Assembly: GCA_964621525.1 (NCBI GenBank)
Contig: CAZUMS010000009.1
Span: 41,732-105,731 of the forward strand
Direction of reading: 5' to 3'
Origin: CAZMGV01 sp964621525 [NCBI: uncultured bacterium]
GTDB lineage: Bacteria; JAGRBM01
Length of the DNA stretch: 64,000 bases
Shown: in pieces, positions 54,336 to 62,114 of the stretch
How positions within the stretch are numbered: the first letter of the stretch is position 1
How the letters are laid out: every line of letters begins with the position of its first letter
Position numbers and translations under genes: made by a program
The notes under the pieces: generated by a model
Told to the model about the DNA's origin: nothing
Database searches by the model: none
The model's input: the letters and a program-made list of their open reading frames with translations, nothing else

Positions 54336-54358
54336 ATCCAGGCCAAGGAGTCGACGAA

Positions 54359-55612
54359 ATGGATACCAAACACATCGCCAACAATATCCTGAATGCCAAA
54401 TACATCGGGAAAAACTGGTTCCCGCACGAATTCTATACCGAGCTTCGCGCCCAGCCGAAGCTCGTGTGGCTCGAACCCGACAACATCGATCCCTTCTGGG
54501 CGATCGTGAAGCATGCGGATATCTCGGAAATATCCACCCAGCCGGACAAGTTTCTGAGCAAGCCCCGCCCCTTCATTCAAACCCGCGCAATGGAAAAGTG
54601 GGTCAACAGCAATCCAGCTCGCACGCTTCTCAACATGGATCCGCCCGAACACCGCGACTACCGGAAAGTCGTCAACCCATGGTTCGTGCCCCGGAATATC
54701 AATAAGCTGGAAGACCGCATGCGTCGCTCGGCGGTCGAACTTGTCGACATGATGGCGGCAGCCGGTACGTGGGATGGAGACTTCGTCTTCGACGTCGCCG
54801 CAGTTCATCCGGTGCGCCTCATCACGCATCTTCTGGGCCTGCCCGACGAAGACGAGGGATACCTGATTAAGCTGGCTAACGAAACCTTCGGTTCCGAGGA
54901 TAAAGAATTCGGAAGGGCCAGCGGGGACGGTCTCAAGGGACTGATGGAATCCTTCCGGGACGCGATTATCTATTTCGGCAAGCTCATGCGCGATCGTAGG
55001 GCGAATCCGACTGAAGACCTGGCTTCGGTTATTTCCAATGCGAAGATCAATGGCGAATTAATACCGCCCATGGGGGTTTACGGCTATCTCATAGTGATCT
55101 TGACGGCGGGGCACGAGACCACACGCACTGCGATGAGCGGCGGGATGCACGCGCTGCTGCAGAATCCCGGCGAATTACGCAAGCTCCAGGATAATCCGGG
55201 GCTGATCGACTCAGCGGTGGAAGAAATGATCCGCTGGGCGAGCCCGGTCAGTCAGTTTGGCCGCACGGCAGTCGAGGACTATGAAATCCGTGGCACGGTT
55301 ATCAAGGCCGGCGAGCCGGTGTGCCTGCTCTACGGCTCGGCCAACCGGGACGAGGAAGTCTTCAAGGACCCATTCGCTTTTCGAGTCGACCGTGATCCCA
55401 ACCCGCATCTTGGCTTCGGAATCGGGGAGCATTTCTGCCTGGGCGCCTCGCTGGCGCGACTCGAGATGAAGGTCTTTTTCGACGAATTCATCCGGCGCGC
55501 CGACATCGATTCGATCGAACAAACCGGCGATGTCCAGTACATGGCCTCGAATTTTGTGGGCGGCGTCAAGCACCTGCCGATGCGTTGCCGCATCGCAAAG
55601 GCAGCGGCCTGA
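54359..55612 (+). CDS. Cytochrome P450, copy 2 of 3
   Basis: P450 of 417 aa, clearly paralogous to its two neighbours along the whole length: same N-terminus plan (HIANNILNAKYIGKNWFPHEF), I-helix LTAGHETTRTA, EEMIRWASPVSQFGRTA, heme segment FGIGEHFCLGASLAR. It differs most in the B-C region (PFIQTRAMEKWVNSNPARTLL) and the F-G region (FGRASGDGLKGLMESFRDAIIYF), the parts that line the substrate pocket in P450s, so the copies may differ in substrate. Confidence 0.92.
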   Translation: MDTKHIANNILNAKYIGKNWFPHEFYTELRAQPKLVWLEPDNIDPFWAIVKHADISEISTQPDKFLSKPRPFIQTRAMEKWVNSNPARTLLNMDPPEHRDYRKVVNPWFVPRNINKLEDRMRRSAVELVDMMAAAGTWDGDFVFDVAAVHPVRLITHLLGLPDEDEGYLIKLANETFGSEDKEFGRASGDGLKGLMESFRDAIIYFGKLMRDRRANPTEDLASVISNAKINGELIPPMGVYGYLIVILTAGHETTRTAMSGGMHALLQNPGELRKLQDNPGLIDSAVEEMIRWASPVSQFGRTAVEDYEIRGTVIKAGEPVCLLYGSANRDEEVFKDPFAFRVDRDPNPHLGFGIGEHFCLGASLARLEMKVFFDEFIRRADIDSIEQTGDVQYMASNFVGGVKHLPMRCRIAKAAA

Positions 55613-55676
55613 GTATCTGACCAGATCCGCCCGGCTTCCCTGGAGGAGCGGGCAGGAATCGGGAGGAATTAAGAAA

Positions 55677-56924
55677 ATGGACCTCAAGCAGATCTCCAAC
55701 GACATCATGAGCCCAAAACGAGCGGCCCGGCAGTGGTTCCCCCATGATCGCTGGACGGAGCTTCGCGCTCTGCCCACCCTGGCTCGTTTGGAACCCAACG
55801 GGTACGATCCGTTCTATGCCATCGTGAAACATGCCGATATCACGGAGATTTCGACCCAGCCGGACAAGTTCATCAACGCGCCCAGATCGGTCATCGGGGA
55901 CAGAATGCGCGAACAGCTGATGAAAGCGCTGCCGGCTCGCGGGCTCATCCAGATGGATCCACCCGATCACCGCGCCTATCGCAAGCTCGTCAACAACTGG
56001 TTCGTTCCGCGGAATGTCAAAAAGCTCGAAGACCGCATGCGGCAGTCTGCCATTGATCTGGTGGAAACGATGGCTTCGGCGGGAACCTGGGAAGGGGACT
56101 TCGTATTCGATGTGGGAGCCACTCATCCGGTGCGCCTGATCTCGCACATCCTGGGCCTCCCCGAGAGCGAAGAAGGCTACCTCATCAAGCTCGCCAACGA
56201 GGTGTTCGGCTCCGAAGATTCCGAATTCCAGCGCGGCAAAAATCCAAGCGACACGATGAAGATGTTCATGGAGGCATTCCAGTACTTCAAGAAACTCGAC
56301 GATGAACGCCGAAAGAACCCCGGCGAAGATCTGGCATCGGCCATCGCTAACGGAGTGGTTAACGGGAAACCCCTGGGGGCAATGGAATCCGTCGGTTACT
56401 ACATCATTATCCTCACCGCAGGGCATGAAACCACGCGCACGGCGATGAGCGGGGGCATGCATATGCTGATCGAGAATCCCGGGGAGATTCGAAAGCTGCA
56501 GAAGAATCCGGACCTCGTGAAAAGCGCTGTCGAGGAAATGATCCGCTGGACAAGCCCGGTCAACCAGTTCGGCCGCACGGCGACCGAGGATTACCAGATC
56601 CGCGGAACAACCATCAAAAAGGGCGAGTCGGTGTGCCTGTTCTACGGCTCGGCGAACCGGGACGAGGAAGTCTTCAAGGATCCCTTCGCCTTCCGTGTCG
56701 ACCGGGACCCCAATCCGCATCTTGGCTTCGGGATCGGGGAGCACTTCTGTCTGGGCGCCTCGCTCGCTCGGATGGAAATGCAGGTGTTTTTCGAGGAGTT
56801 TATTCCCCGCCTGGATATCGACTCCATCGAGCGGACGGGTGAAGTTCAGTATCTGGCCTCGAATTTCGTGGGCGGCGTCAAGCATCTGCCCATGCGGTGC
56901 CGCGTTGCCAGGGCGGCGGCGTGA
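55677..56924 (+). CDS. Cytochrome P450, copy 3 of 3
   Basis: P450 of 415 aa with the same plan: LTAGHETTRTAMSGG, EEMIRWTSPVNQFGRTA, FGIGEHFCLGASLARMEM. The B-C region reads INAPRSVIGDRMREQLMKALPARGLI. ATG at 55677 follows GGGAGG. The rubredoxin gene begins 45 nt after its stop, which points to rubredoxin as electron donor for the trio. Confidence 0.92.
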   Translation: MDLKQISNDIMSPKRAARQWFPHDRWTELRALPTLARLEPNGYDPFYAIVKHADITEISTQPDKFINAPRSVIGDRMREQLMKALPARGLIQMDPPDHRAYRKLVNNWFVPRNVKKLEDRMRQSAIDLVETMASAGTWEGDFVFDVGATHPVRLISHILGLPESEEGYLIKLANEVFGSEDSEFQRGKNPSDTMKMFMEAFQYFKKLDDERRKNPGEDLASAIANGVVNGKPLGAMESVGYYIIILTAGHETTRTAMSGGMHMLIENPGEIRKLQKNPDLVKSAVEEMIRWTSPVNQFGRTATEDYQIRGTTIKKGESVCLFYGSANRDEEVFKDPFAFRVDRDPNPHLGFGIGEHFCLGASLARMEMQVFFEEFIPRLDIDSIERTGEVQYLASNFVGGVKHLPMRCRVARAAA

Positions 56925-56969
56925 GCTTTAGGCTTGAGGCGACACCTAAACAGGTAAAGGGGATTCGAG

Positions 56970-57167
56970 ATGGATGATCGCGCCGCGCAGACAATTCCCT
57001 ACAGAAAGTTTGAATGCGTCATCTGCGGTCACGTCTACGACGAGGAGTTCGGCGATCCCCATTCCGGTATTCCTCCGGGGACGCGGTGGGAGGACATCCC
57101 GGCGACCTGGACCTGTCCGGTGTGTCATGTCAGGAAATCGGATTACGAAGAGCTGATCGAAAACTGA
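56970..57167 (+). CDS. Rubredoxin
   Basis: Protein of 65 aa with the four iron ligands C16-x2-C19-G and C49-P-x-C52, plus the conserved aromatic core (YRKFECVICGHVYDEEFGDP, WEDIPATWTCPVC). It carries single electrons at low potential. Its place directly after three P450 genes suggests that it reduces them, though ferredoxin is the usual P450 donor and rubredoxin the usual AlkB donor. A matching reductase is not in the window. Confidence 0.93.
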   Translation: MDDRAAQTIPYRKFECVICGHVYDEEFGDPHSGIPPGTRWEDIPATWTCPVCHVRKSDYEELIEN

Positions 57168-57209
57168 CCGGCGATCAGGAAGCGGCGGAAACCGGCGCAG
57201 GAGAAATAC

Positions 57210-58403
57210 GTGAGTGACATCTCGTTGCGTGGCCGCGCCGCCATAGCCGGTGCGGCCGATGCGGCATCCCCGACCGGCGTGCTTGGCGAATCTGTCCGGC
57301 AACTTGAAGTCCGGATGATCCGCGAAGCGCTTGATGATGCCGGTCTCGGGCTCTCGGACGTTGACGGACTTCTTTGCACCGGCCGTCTGATGCCATCCAT
57401 GGAGCTGGCAGAGCATCTAGGTATCCGCCCCACCTTTACCGACAGCACCATGACCGGCGGTTCAAGCTTTGAAGTGCTGGTCGAACATGCGGCCATGGCC
57501 ATTGCATTCGGGCTCTGCAAGGTTGCGGTGATCGTCTACGCGGCTACGCCGGCGCGCAAGAAGGAAAAGAGCAAGACAGGGTCCAAGCCGAGCGATGGCG
57601 GTATGGGCTCCACGAGCCTTACGCCCCAGCTTGAGTGGGAACTTCCCTACGGGCTGCTGTCACCAGGCGGATCGTACGCACTGGCTGCCAGCCGGCACAT
57701 GGCCGAATTTGGCACCACACCGGAGCAGCTGGCCCAGATCGCCGTTTCGACGCGCCAGTGGGCATGCATGAATCCCAATGCCCGCTACCGGGAACCGATA
57801 ACAATTAACGACGTTCTTGGCTCGCCGTATGTCGCCGAGCCGCTCCATAAGCTCGACTGCTGTCTCGTCACCGACGGTGCAGGCGCGCTCGTCATGACCA
57901 GCGCCGAACGGGCCAGGGATCTCAAGAAAGCACCTGTCTACGTACTGGGCGCGGCGACTCACCACGACCACGGCATGATGATCTCGCAGATGCCGGACCT
58001 TACGACCACTGCCGGTGCGGTATCCGGCCCGCGTGCATTCGCCATGGCCGGGATCGCGCACAAGGACGTGAACGTTCTGGAGTCCTACGACTCCTTCACC
58101 ATCACGCAGCTTCTGCACCTCGAGGATCTCGGCTTTTGCCCCAAGGGGGAAGGTGGGCGATTTGTCGAAGGAAACCGGCTCGGTCCGGGCGGTTCTCTTC
58201 CCACCAACACTAATGGCGGGGGGCTCTCCTACACCCATCCGGGAATGTACGGGATGTTCATTCTCGTCGAAGCCGTGCGGCAGCTCCGCCGGGAGTGTGG
58301 CAAGCGGCAGGTCAAGGACGCCAGGATTGCCGTGGCGCACGGCTGCGGCGGAATACTTTCATCCACCGGGACTATCGTGCTGGGAACGGGGGATACACTG
58401 TGA
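57210..58403 (+). CDS. Thiolase-fold protein lacking the catalytic Cys, probable Ltp2-type retro-aldolase
   Basis: Protein of 397 aa with the thiolase fold. Where thiolases have the nucleophilic Cys ([10 protein letters not shown] in the SCP-x neighbour) it has DSTMTGGSSF. The ELHDCFS block is ESYDSFT (Y293) and the [10 protein letters not shown] block is LSYTHPGMYGM (Y341). Loss of Cys with tyrosines in the active-site loops is the pattern of Ltp2-type aldolases, which remove the C17 side-chain remnant of steroids as propionyl-CoA and need a DUF35 partner. Exactly such a partner is encoded next, overlapping as GTGA. The start is GTG 57210 behind AGGAG. The aldolase role is an inference from family; the natural substrate may not be a steroid. 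Confidence 0.72.
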   Translation: MSDISLRGRAAIAGAADAASPTGVLGESVRQLEVRMIREALDDAGLGLSDVDGLLCTGRLMPSMELAEHLGIRPTFTDSTMTGGSSFEVLVEHAAMAIAFGLCKVAVIVYAATPARKKEKSKTGSKPSDGGMGSTSLTPQLEWELPYGLLSPGGSYALAASRHMAEFGTTPEQLAQIAVSTRQWACMNPNARYREPITINDVLGSPYVAEPLHKLDCCLVTDGAGALVMTSAERARDLKKAPVYVLGAATHHDHGMMISQMPDLTTTAGAVSGPRAFAMAGIAHKDVNVLESYDSFTITQLLHLEDLGFCPKGEGGRFVEGNRLGPGGSLPTNTNGGGLSYTHPGMYGMFILVEAVRQLRRECGKRQVKDARIAVAHGCGGILSSTGTIVLGTGDTL

Positions 58404-58801
58404 ACCCGCGCGCAATTATTGGAACCTCCGAGGTGGCGGCGCCCTTCTGGGAGGCGACGAAAGAAAAGCGTCTCATGCTCCAGCGCTGCCGGAGTTGCAA
58501 GAAGTTCGTCTTCTACCCCCGGGATTTCTGTCCGCATTGTTTCGGCGAGTCGCTGAGCTGGGAAAACGTTTCCGGAGAGGGCACCATCTACGCCATCAGC
58601 GTGATGCACAAGCCCGGAAACCCCCTGATGGCGGGCCAGGTTCCCTATGCCGTGGTGATTGTGGAGCTGAACGAGGGCGTGCGGATGCTGAGCAACCTGG
58701 CTGGCTGCAAGCCGGGCGAGGGACGAGTGGGGATGAAAGTCCGCGTCGCCTGGGAAGCGCTTCCCGGCGGCAGGAACCTCCCGCTCTTTGAGCCGGTGTA
58801 A
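58400..58801 (+). CDS. DUF35 zinc-ribbon/OB-fold protein, partner of the thiolase-fold aldolase
   Basis: Protein of 133 aa. Zinc ribbon C30-x2-C33 ... C44-x2-C47 (QRCRSCKKFVFYPRDFCPHCFG), followed by an OB-fold (WENVSGEGTIYAISVMHKP; PYAVVIVELNEGVRMLSNL). Proteins of this type form complexes with thiolase-superfamily enzymes and bind acyl-CoA. The GTG start lies in the stop of the thiolase-fold gene (GTGA), which strongly supports a protein complex. Confidence 0.87.
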   Translation: MNPRAIIGTSEVAAPFWEATKEKRLMLQRCRSCKKFVFYPRDFCPHCFGESLSWENVSGEGTIYAISVMHKPGNPLMAGQVPYAVVIVELNEGVRMLSNLAGCKPGEGRVGMKVRVAWEALPGGRNLPLFEPV

Positions 58802-58812
58802 GGACTGCTCTG

Positions 58813-59577
58813 ATGGAACAAGTGAGAATCGAGATCGTTGATCAGGTAGCCGTCATCACGCTTGCGAGGCCCGGGAAGCGCAACGCCCTGAGCCCGACCA
58901 TGCTGGATGAGCTGGGGCAGGTTCTCGTAGAAATAGGCAAACCGGGCAACGGGGTTCGCTGCGTCCTGCTCACGGCCGAGGGAGAGACCTTCTGTGCGGG
59001 TGGTGATTTCTCCGATACCTCGCTCAACAAGAAATGGAAGAGCGGCGAGCTGCTGCTGCGCAATGAATACAACCCGCTCTTTGCTTCGCTCAAACGGCTG
59101 AAAGTCCCCCTGATCACCGCCGTGCAGGGCGGCGCCGTGGGGATCGGGGTCAGTCTGGCGATTTGCGGGGACTTAATTCTCGCCAGCAAGGAGGCCTATT
59201 TCCATCTGGTTTTTGCCAAACTCGGCCTGGCGATAGAAGGCGGAGCGAGCCACATCCTCCCTCGCCTCATCGGCAGGAACCGGGCATTCGAGATGTCGTA
59301 CCTGATGGAAAAGCTGGACGGCCAGAAAGCGTTCGAGTGGGGCCTCGTCAACCGGCTCTACGAAAATGCAGACGATCTGCGCAAGGGTTCGCTGGAGATC
59401 GCGAAGCAGATCGCCGGCAGCGCCGATTCCATGCAGCTCATTCGCGAAGCCTACATGGGCTCCTACGACAATTCCTTTGAAGAACAACTCGAGCTCGAAG
59501 CCAGGCTCGGCGGCCGGACAGCGGATATGCCGGATTTCAAGGAACGCATGGCGCGGATGACGAGCAAGTTCAAATAA
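58813..59577 (+). CDS. Enoyl-CoA hydratase family protein
   Basis: Crotonase of 254 aa. GETFCAGGDFS and VQGGAVGIGVSLAICGDLILAS form the oxyanion hole; LAIEGGASHILPRLIG has Glu at the usual catalytic position. It should hydrate 2-enoyl-CoA to 3-hydroxyacyl-CoA, the step before the aldolase. It is 11 nt after the DUF35 gene and ends the plus-strand run at the terminator at 59619-59648. Confidence 0.86.
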   Translation: MEQVRIEIVDQVAVITLARPGKRNALSPTMLDELGQVLVEIGKPGNGVRCVLLTAEGETFCAGGDFSDTSLNKKWKSGELLLRNEYNPLFASLKRLKVPLITAVQGGAVGIGVSLAICGDLILASKEAYFHLVFAKLGLAIEGGASHILPRLIGRNRAFEMSYLMEKLDGQKAFEWGLVNRLYENADDLRKGSLEIAKQIAGSADSMQLIREAYMGSYDNSFEEQLELEARLGGRTADMPDFKERMARMTSKFK

Positions 59578-59618
59578 TCGGGCCTGGATTCCTCTGGGCC
59601 GGAACTCCCTCTAAAACA

Positions 59619-59648
59619 AACGGCCCGCCCCTTTCGGGGCGGGCCGTT
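59619..59648 (-). terminator. Rho-independent terminator between convergent operons
   Basis: A perfect 13-bp stem: AACGGCCCGCCCC (59619-59631), TTTC loop, GGGGCGGGCCGTT (59636-59648). On the minus strand the stem is followed by TTTGTTTTAG, a good U-tract, so it ends the acyl-CoA dehydrogenase message; on the plus strand it has only two Ts and may work weakly. Confidence 0.85.
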
Positions 59649-59669
59649 CCGCGAACCGGACGAAGGCCG

Positions 59670-60800
59670 TCAGGCCGCGTCGATAAGCTTTTCGGCGAGA
59701 ATGCGGCGCTGATAGATCGAGTCGCCGAAGAGGAACTGGTTATGCCGGTTCCGCTTGAAGTAGATATGCACGTCGCACTCCCAGGTAAAGCCGATACCGC
59801 CGTGGTACTGGACGGCACGGTCCCCGGCGAAGGTGCCGGCATCGCTCGCCTTGGCCTTGGCCATCCGGGCGAAGACCTCGGCGTTCTCGGGCTCGGTATC
59901 GACTGCGCAGGCCGCGTTGTACATAAGGCTGCGGGCCTTGTCGATGTCGAGCATCACATTGACGATGCCGTGCTTGACCGCCTGGAAGAACCCGATGGGG
60001 CGGTCGAACTGAACGCGTACCTTGGCGTATTCGTTGGTGGTCTGGAGGAGCCACTCGCCAGCGCCCACCAGGTCGGCGCTGATCACGGTGAGGATACCCG
60101 GCGTAGCCGCGCTGATGGCTTTCGCGCCGTCGCTGGAAACGGTGGCCGCGGGTTCAATGTCCTTGAAGGTGACGCGGGCCTGGTCGCGGGTGAGATCCAC
60201 GATCCGGTCGGGTTCAATCTTCACGCCGGCCGCCGCCGCGCTCACGACGTGGAGGGAGATCTTGCCGCCCTCCTTTGCCGAGACGAGGAAGTGCTTCACC
60301 TTGCGTGCGTTCTGCACGAAACTCGCTGTGCCCGAGAGCTTTCCGCCGCTGAAGGAAACGTCGGTATCACCGGGCTCCCAGGATCCATCGGCATTCGTAA
60401 TGGCGAGCGACATGGAGTCGCCTTCGGCGATCTTGCCGAGCCAGGCCTTGGCTTTGTCGGTGCCGCATTCCCGCAGGACAAGCGTCGAGAGGATCGTATC
60501 GATGAGCGGCGAGGGCCAGGCCGCGCGGCCGATCTCCTCGGCCAAGGCGGCCACGGCCACCATGCGCATACCCACCCCGCCGGCATCCTCGGGAACGGCC
60601 AGCGCGGTCCATCCCAGCTCGACAGCCTTGCGCCACTGGGACTCGTCCCACCGGCATTCGGGTTTGCGGTCGGGATCGGGGTTTCCCGCCACCAGGGCGC
60701 GCAGTTTCTCGACGTTGCAGTGCTCGGCCAGGAATTTCTTCGCCGACGTCCGCAGCATTTTCTCGTCATCACCGAATCCGAAGTCTTTAGGCTGTGCCAT
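59670..60800 (-). CDS. Acyl-CoA dehydrogenase, smaller-subunit type
   Basis: FAD-dependent ACAD of 376 aa. N-terminal helical domain, short divergent middle domain, and the C-terminal block YHGGIGFTWECDVHIYFKRNRHNQFLFGD. The TWE-D-H-Y-KR signature is that of the FadE27/FadE29-like subunits, which form alpha2-beta2 heterotetramers with a ~400-residue partner in steroid side-chain dehydrogenation. The partner candidates are the two ACAD genes directly upstream; the gap is 16 nt. Confidence 0.87.
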   Translation of the reverse strand: MAQPKDFGFGDDEKMLRTSAKKFLAEHCNVEKLRALVAGNPDPDRKPECRWDESQWRKAVELGWTALAVPEDAGGVGMRMVAVAALAEEIGRAAWPSPLIDTILSTLVLRECGTDKAKAWLGKIAEGDSMSLAITNADGSWEPGDTDVSFSGGKLSGTASFVQNARKVKHFLVSAKEGGKISLHVVSAAAAGVKIEPDRIVDLTRDQARVTFKDIEPAATVSSDGAKAISAATPGILTVISADLVGAGEWLLQTTNEYAKVRVQFDRPIGFFQAVKHGIVNVMLDIDKARSLMYNAACAVDTEPENAEVFARMAKAKASDAGTFAGDRAVQYHGGIGFTWECDVHIYFKRNRHNQFLFGDSIYQRRILAEKLIDAA

Positions 60801-60816
60801 TTTTCTTTCCTTCCCG

Positions 60817-62037
60817 TTATTTCGACTTGGGCATGCCGAGTACGCGCTCGCCCAGGATGTTCCGTTGCACTTCGCTGGTACCCGCGGCGATGGTGGCGCC
60901 GTAGGTGTTCATATAGGAGAGCGGCCAGCCGCCGCCCGCCGGGGCATTGGGATCGCCCAGATAGAGCGAACTCCTCTGCCCTGCGATCTCCATTCCCAAT
61001 TCGCCCACATGCTGCATGAACTCGCTGATCACGACCTTTCCCTGCAGCGGGATACGCATGGGGTGGTCGGTCAGCGCCTGCACGCGCGAGCGCCGCATAT
61101 TCTGGGTGAAGCCTTCTTCCTCGATGAGCATCCGGACGATCCTGTCGCGCAGTACGGGATCTGCGGCTGCCGGCCTGCCGTTTCGCTTGCACTGCTTGGC
61201 AAGAGGAATGAGTTCCCGCGCACTGCGTCCGACCGTGTCCCCTCCGCCGGAGCCCGCGCTCGGGGTAACGAGCGGAGCCGCGCCGCGCTCATGGAGCAGC
61301 GTCGTCATGGCCACTGTCCAGCCCTTGCCCACTGCATCTAGGCGCAGGCTGTCGGGAATCTCCACATCCTCGAAGAGAACCTCGTTGAAGCCGGTCTCGC
61401 CGGTAATCTTGATCAGCGGGCGCACGGTGACGCCCTTGTGTCCCTTGATGGGGACGATGAAATAGGTGAGCCCCTCGTACTTGTCCGATTTGTCATGACG
61501 GGTGAGGATGATCATGTAGTCGGCGAAATGGGCCAGAGAGGTCCAGACCTTGTGGCCGTTGAGTATCCAGATGTCGCCCTTCTTCTCGACAAAGGCCTGA
61601 ACGTTGGCGAGATCGGAACCTGCGCCGGGCTCCGAGAACCCCTGGCACCAGATCTCCTGGCCGGAGAGGAGCTTGGGCAGATACCGTTTCTTCACCTCTT
61701 CGCTGCCGTGATGGAGGATCGTCGGCGCCGCCATTCCCAGGCCGATGATCTGGATGAGCAGCGGCACCTGGGCCCTGGCCATTTCCTGGTTGGCGATGTG
61801 CTGGAAATTCTTCTTCCCGCCGCCGCCGTATTCCTTGGGATAGTCGCAGCCGACGAGGCCCGCGTCGTAACATTTCTTCTGCCAGTCCTGCAGATAAATG
61901 CGCTGCTCGTCGGTCATCACTTCCAGGCCCGACTGGGGCAGACGGAAATTGGGCTTGGGCGGCTTGTTCCCGGCGAGCCATTTGCGGCAGTACTCGCGAA
62001 ACTCCGCCTGTTCGGGGGTATCTTTCTTTGCTGACAT
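60817..62037 (-). CDS. Acyl-CoA dehydrogenase, larger-subunit type, copy A
   Basis: ACAD of 406 aa. FAD/substrate segment WCQGFSEPGAGSDLANVQ, beta-domain VWTSLAHFADYMIILTR, LFEDVEIPDSLRLD, and C-terminal NTYGATIAAGTSEVQRNILGERVLG. The canonical MCAD-type Glu before GTS is Ala here, so if active it uses a different base or relies on a partner subunit. Strong similarity to the next gene over the whole length shows tandem duplication. Confidence 0.88.
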   Translation of the reverse strand: MSAKKDTPEQAEFREYCRKWLAGNKPPKPNFRLPQSGLEVMTDEQRIYLQDWQKKCYDAGLVGCDYPKEYGGGGKKNFQHIANQEMARAQVPLLIQIIGLGMAAPTILHHGSEEVKKRYLPKLLSGQEIWCQGFSEPGAGSDLANVQAFVEKKGDIWILNGHKVWTSLAHFADYMIILTRHDKSDKYEGLTYFIVPIKGHKGVTVRPLIKITGETGFNEVLFEDVEIPDSLRLDAVGKGWTVAMTTLLHERGAAPLVTPSAGSGGGDTVGRSARELIPLAKQCKRNGRPAAADPVLRDRIVRMLIEEEGFTQNMRRSRVQALTDHPMRIPLQGKVVISEFMQHVGELGMEIAGQRSSLYLGDPNAPAGGGWPLSYMNTYGATIAAGTSEVQRNILGERVLGMPKSK

Positions 62038-62114
62038 GTAAGCTTCCTCCGCTTCGGTGAATAATACCGGTTACAGGAAAAGGGTCCAGTCCGCCGGCGC
62101 ATACCGGCTGCGGG

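Noticed and set aside
57210-58403. Annotating the protein as an ordinary acetyl-CoA acetyltransferase
   Set aside because: The nucleophilic Cys is absent and both other catalytic blocks are altered; only the fold is thiolase.
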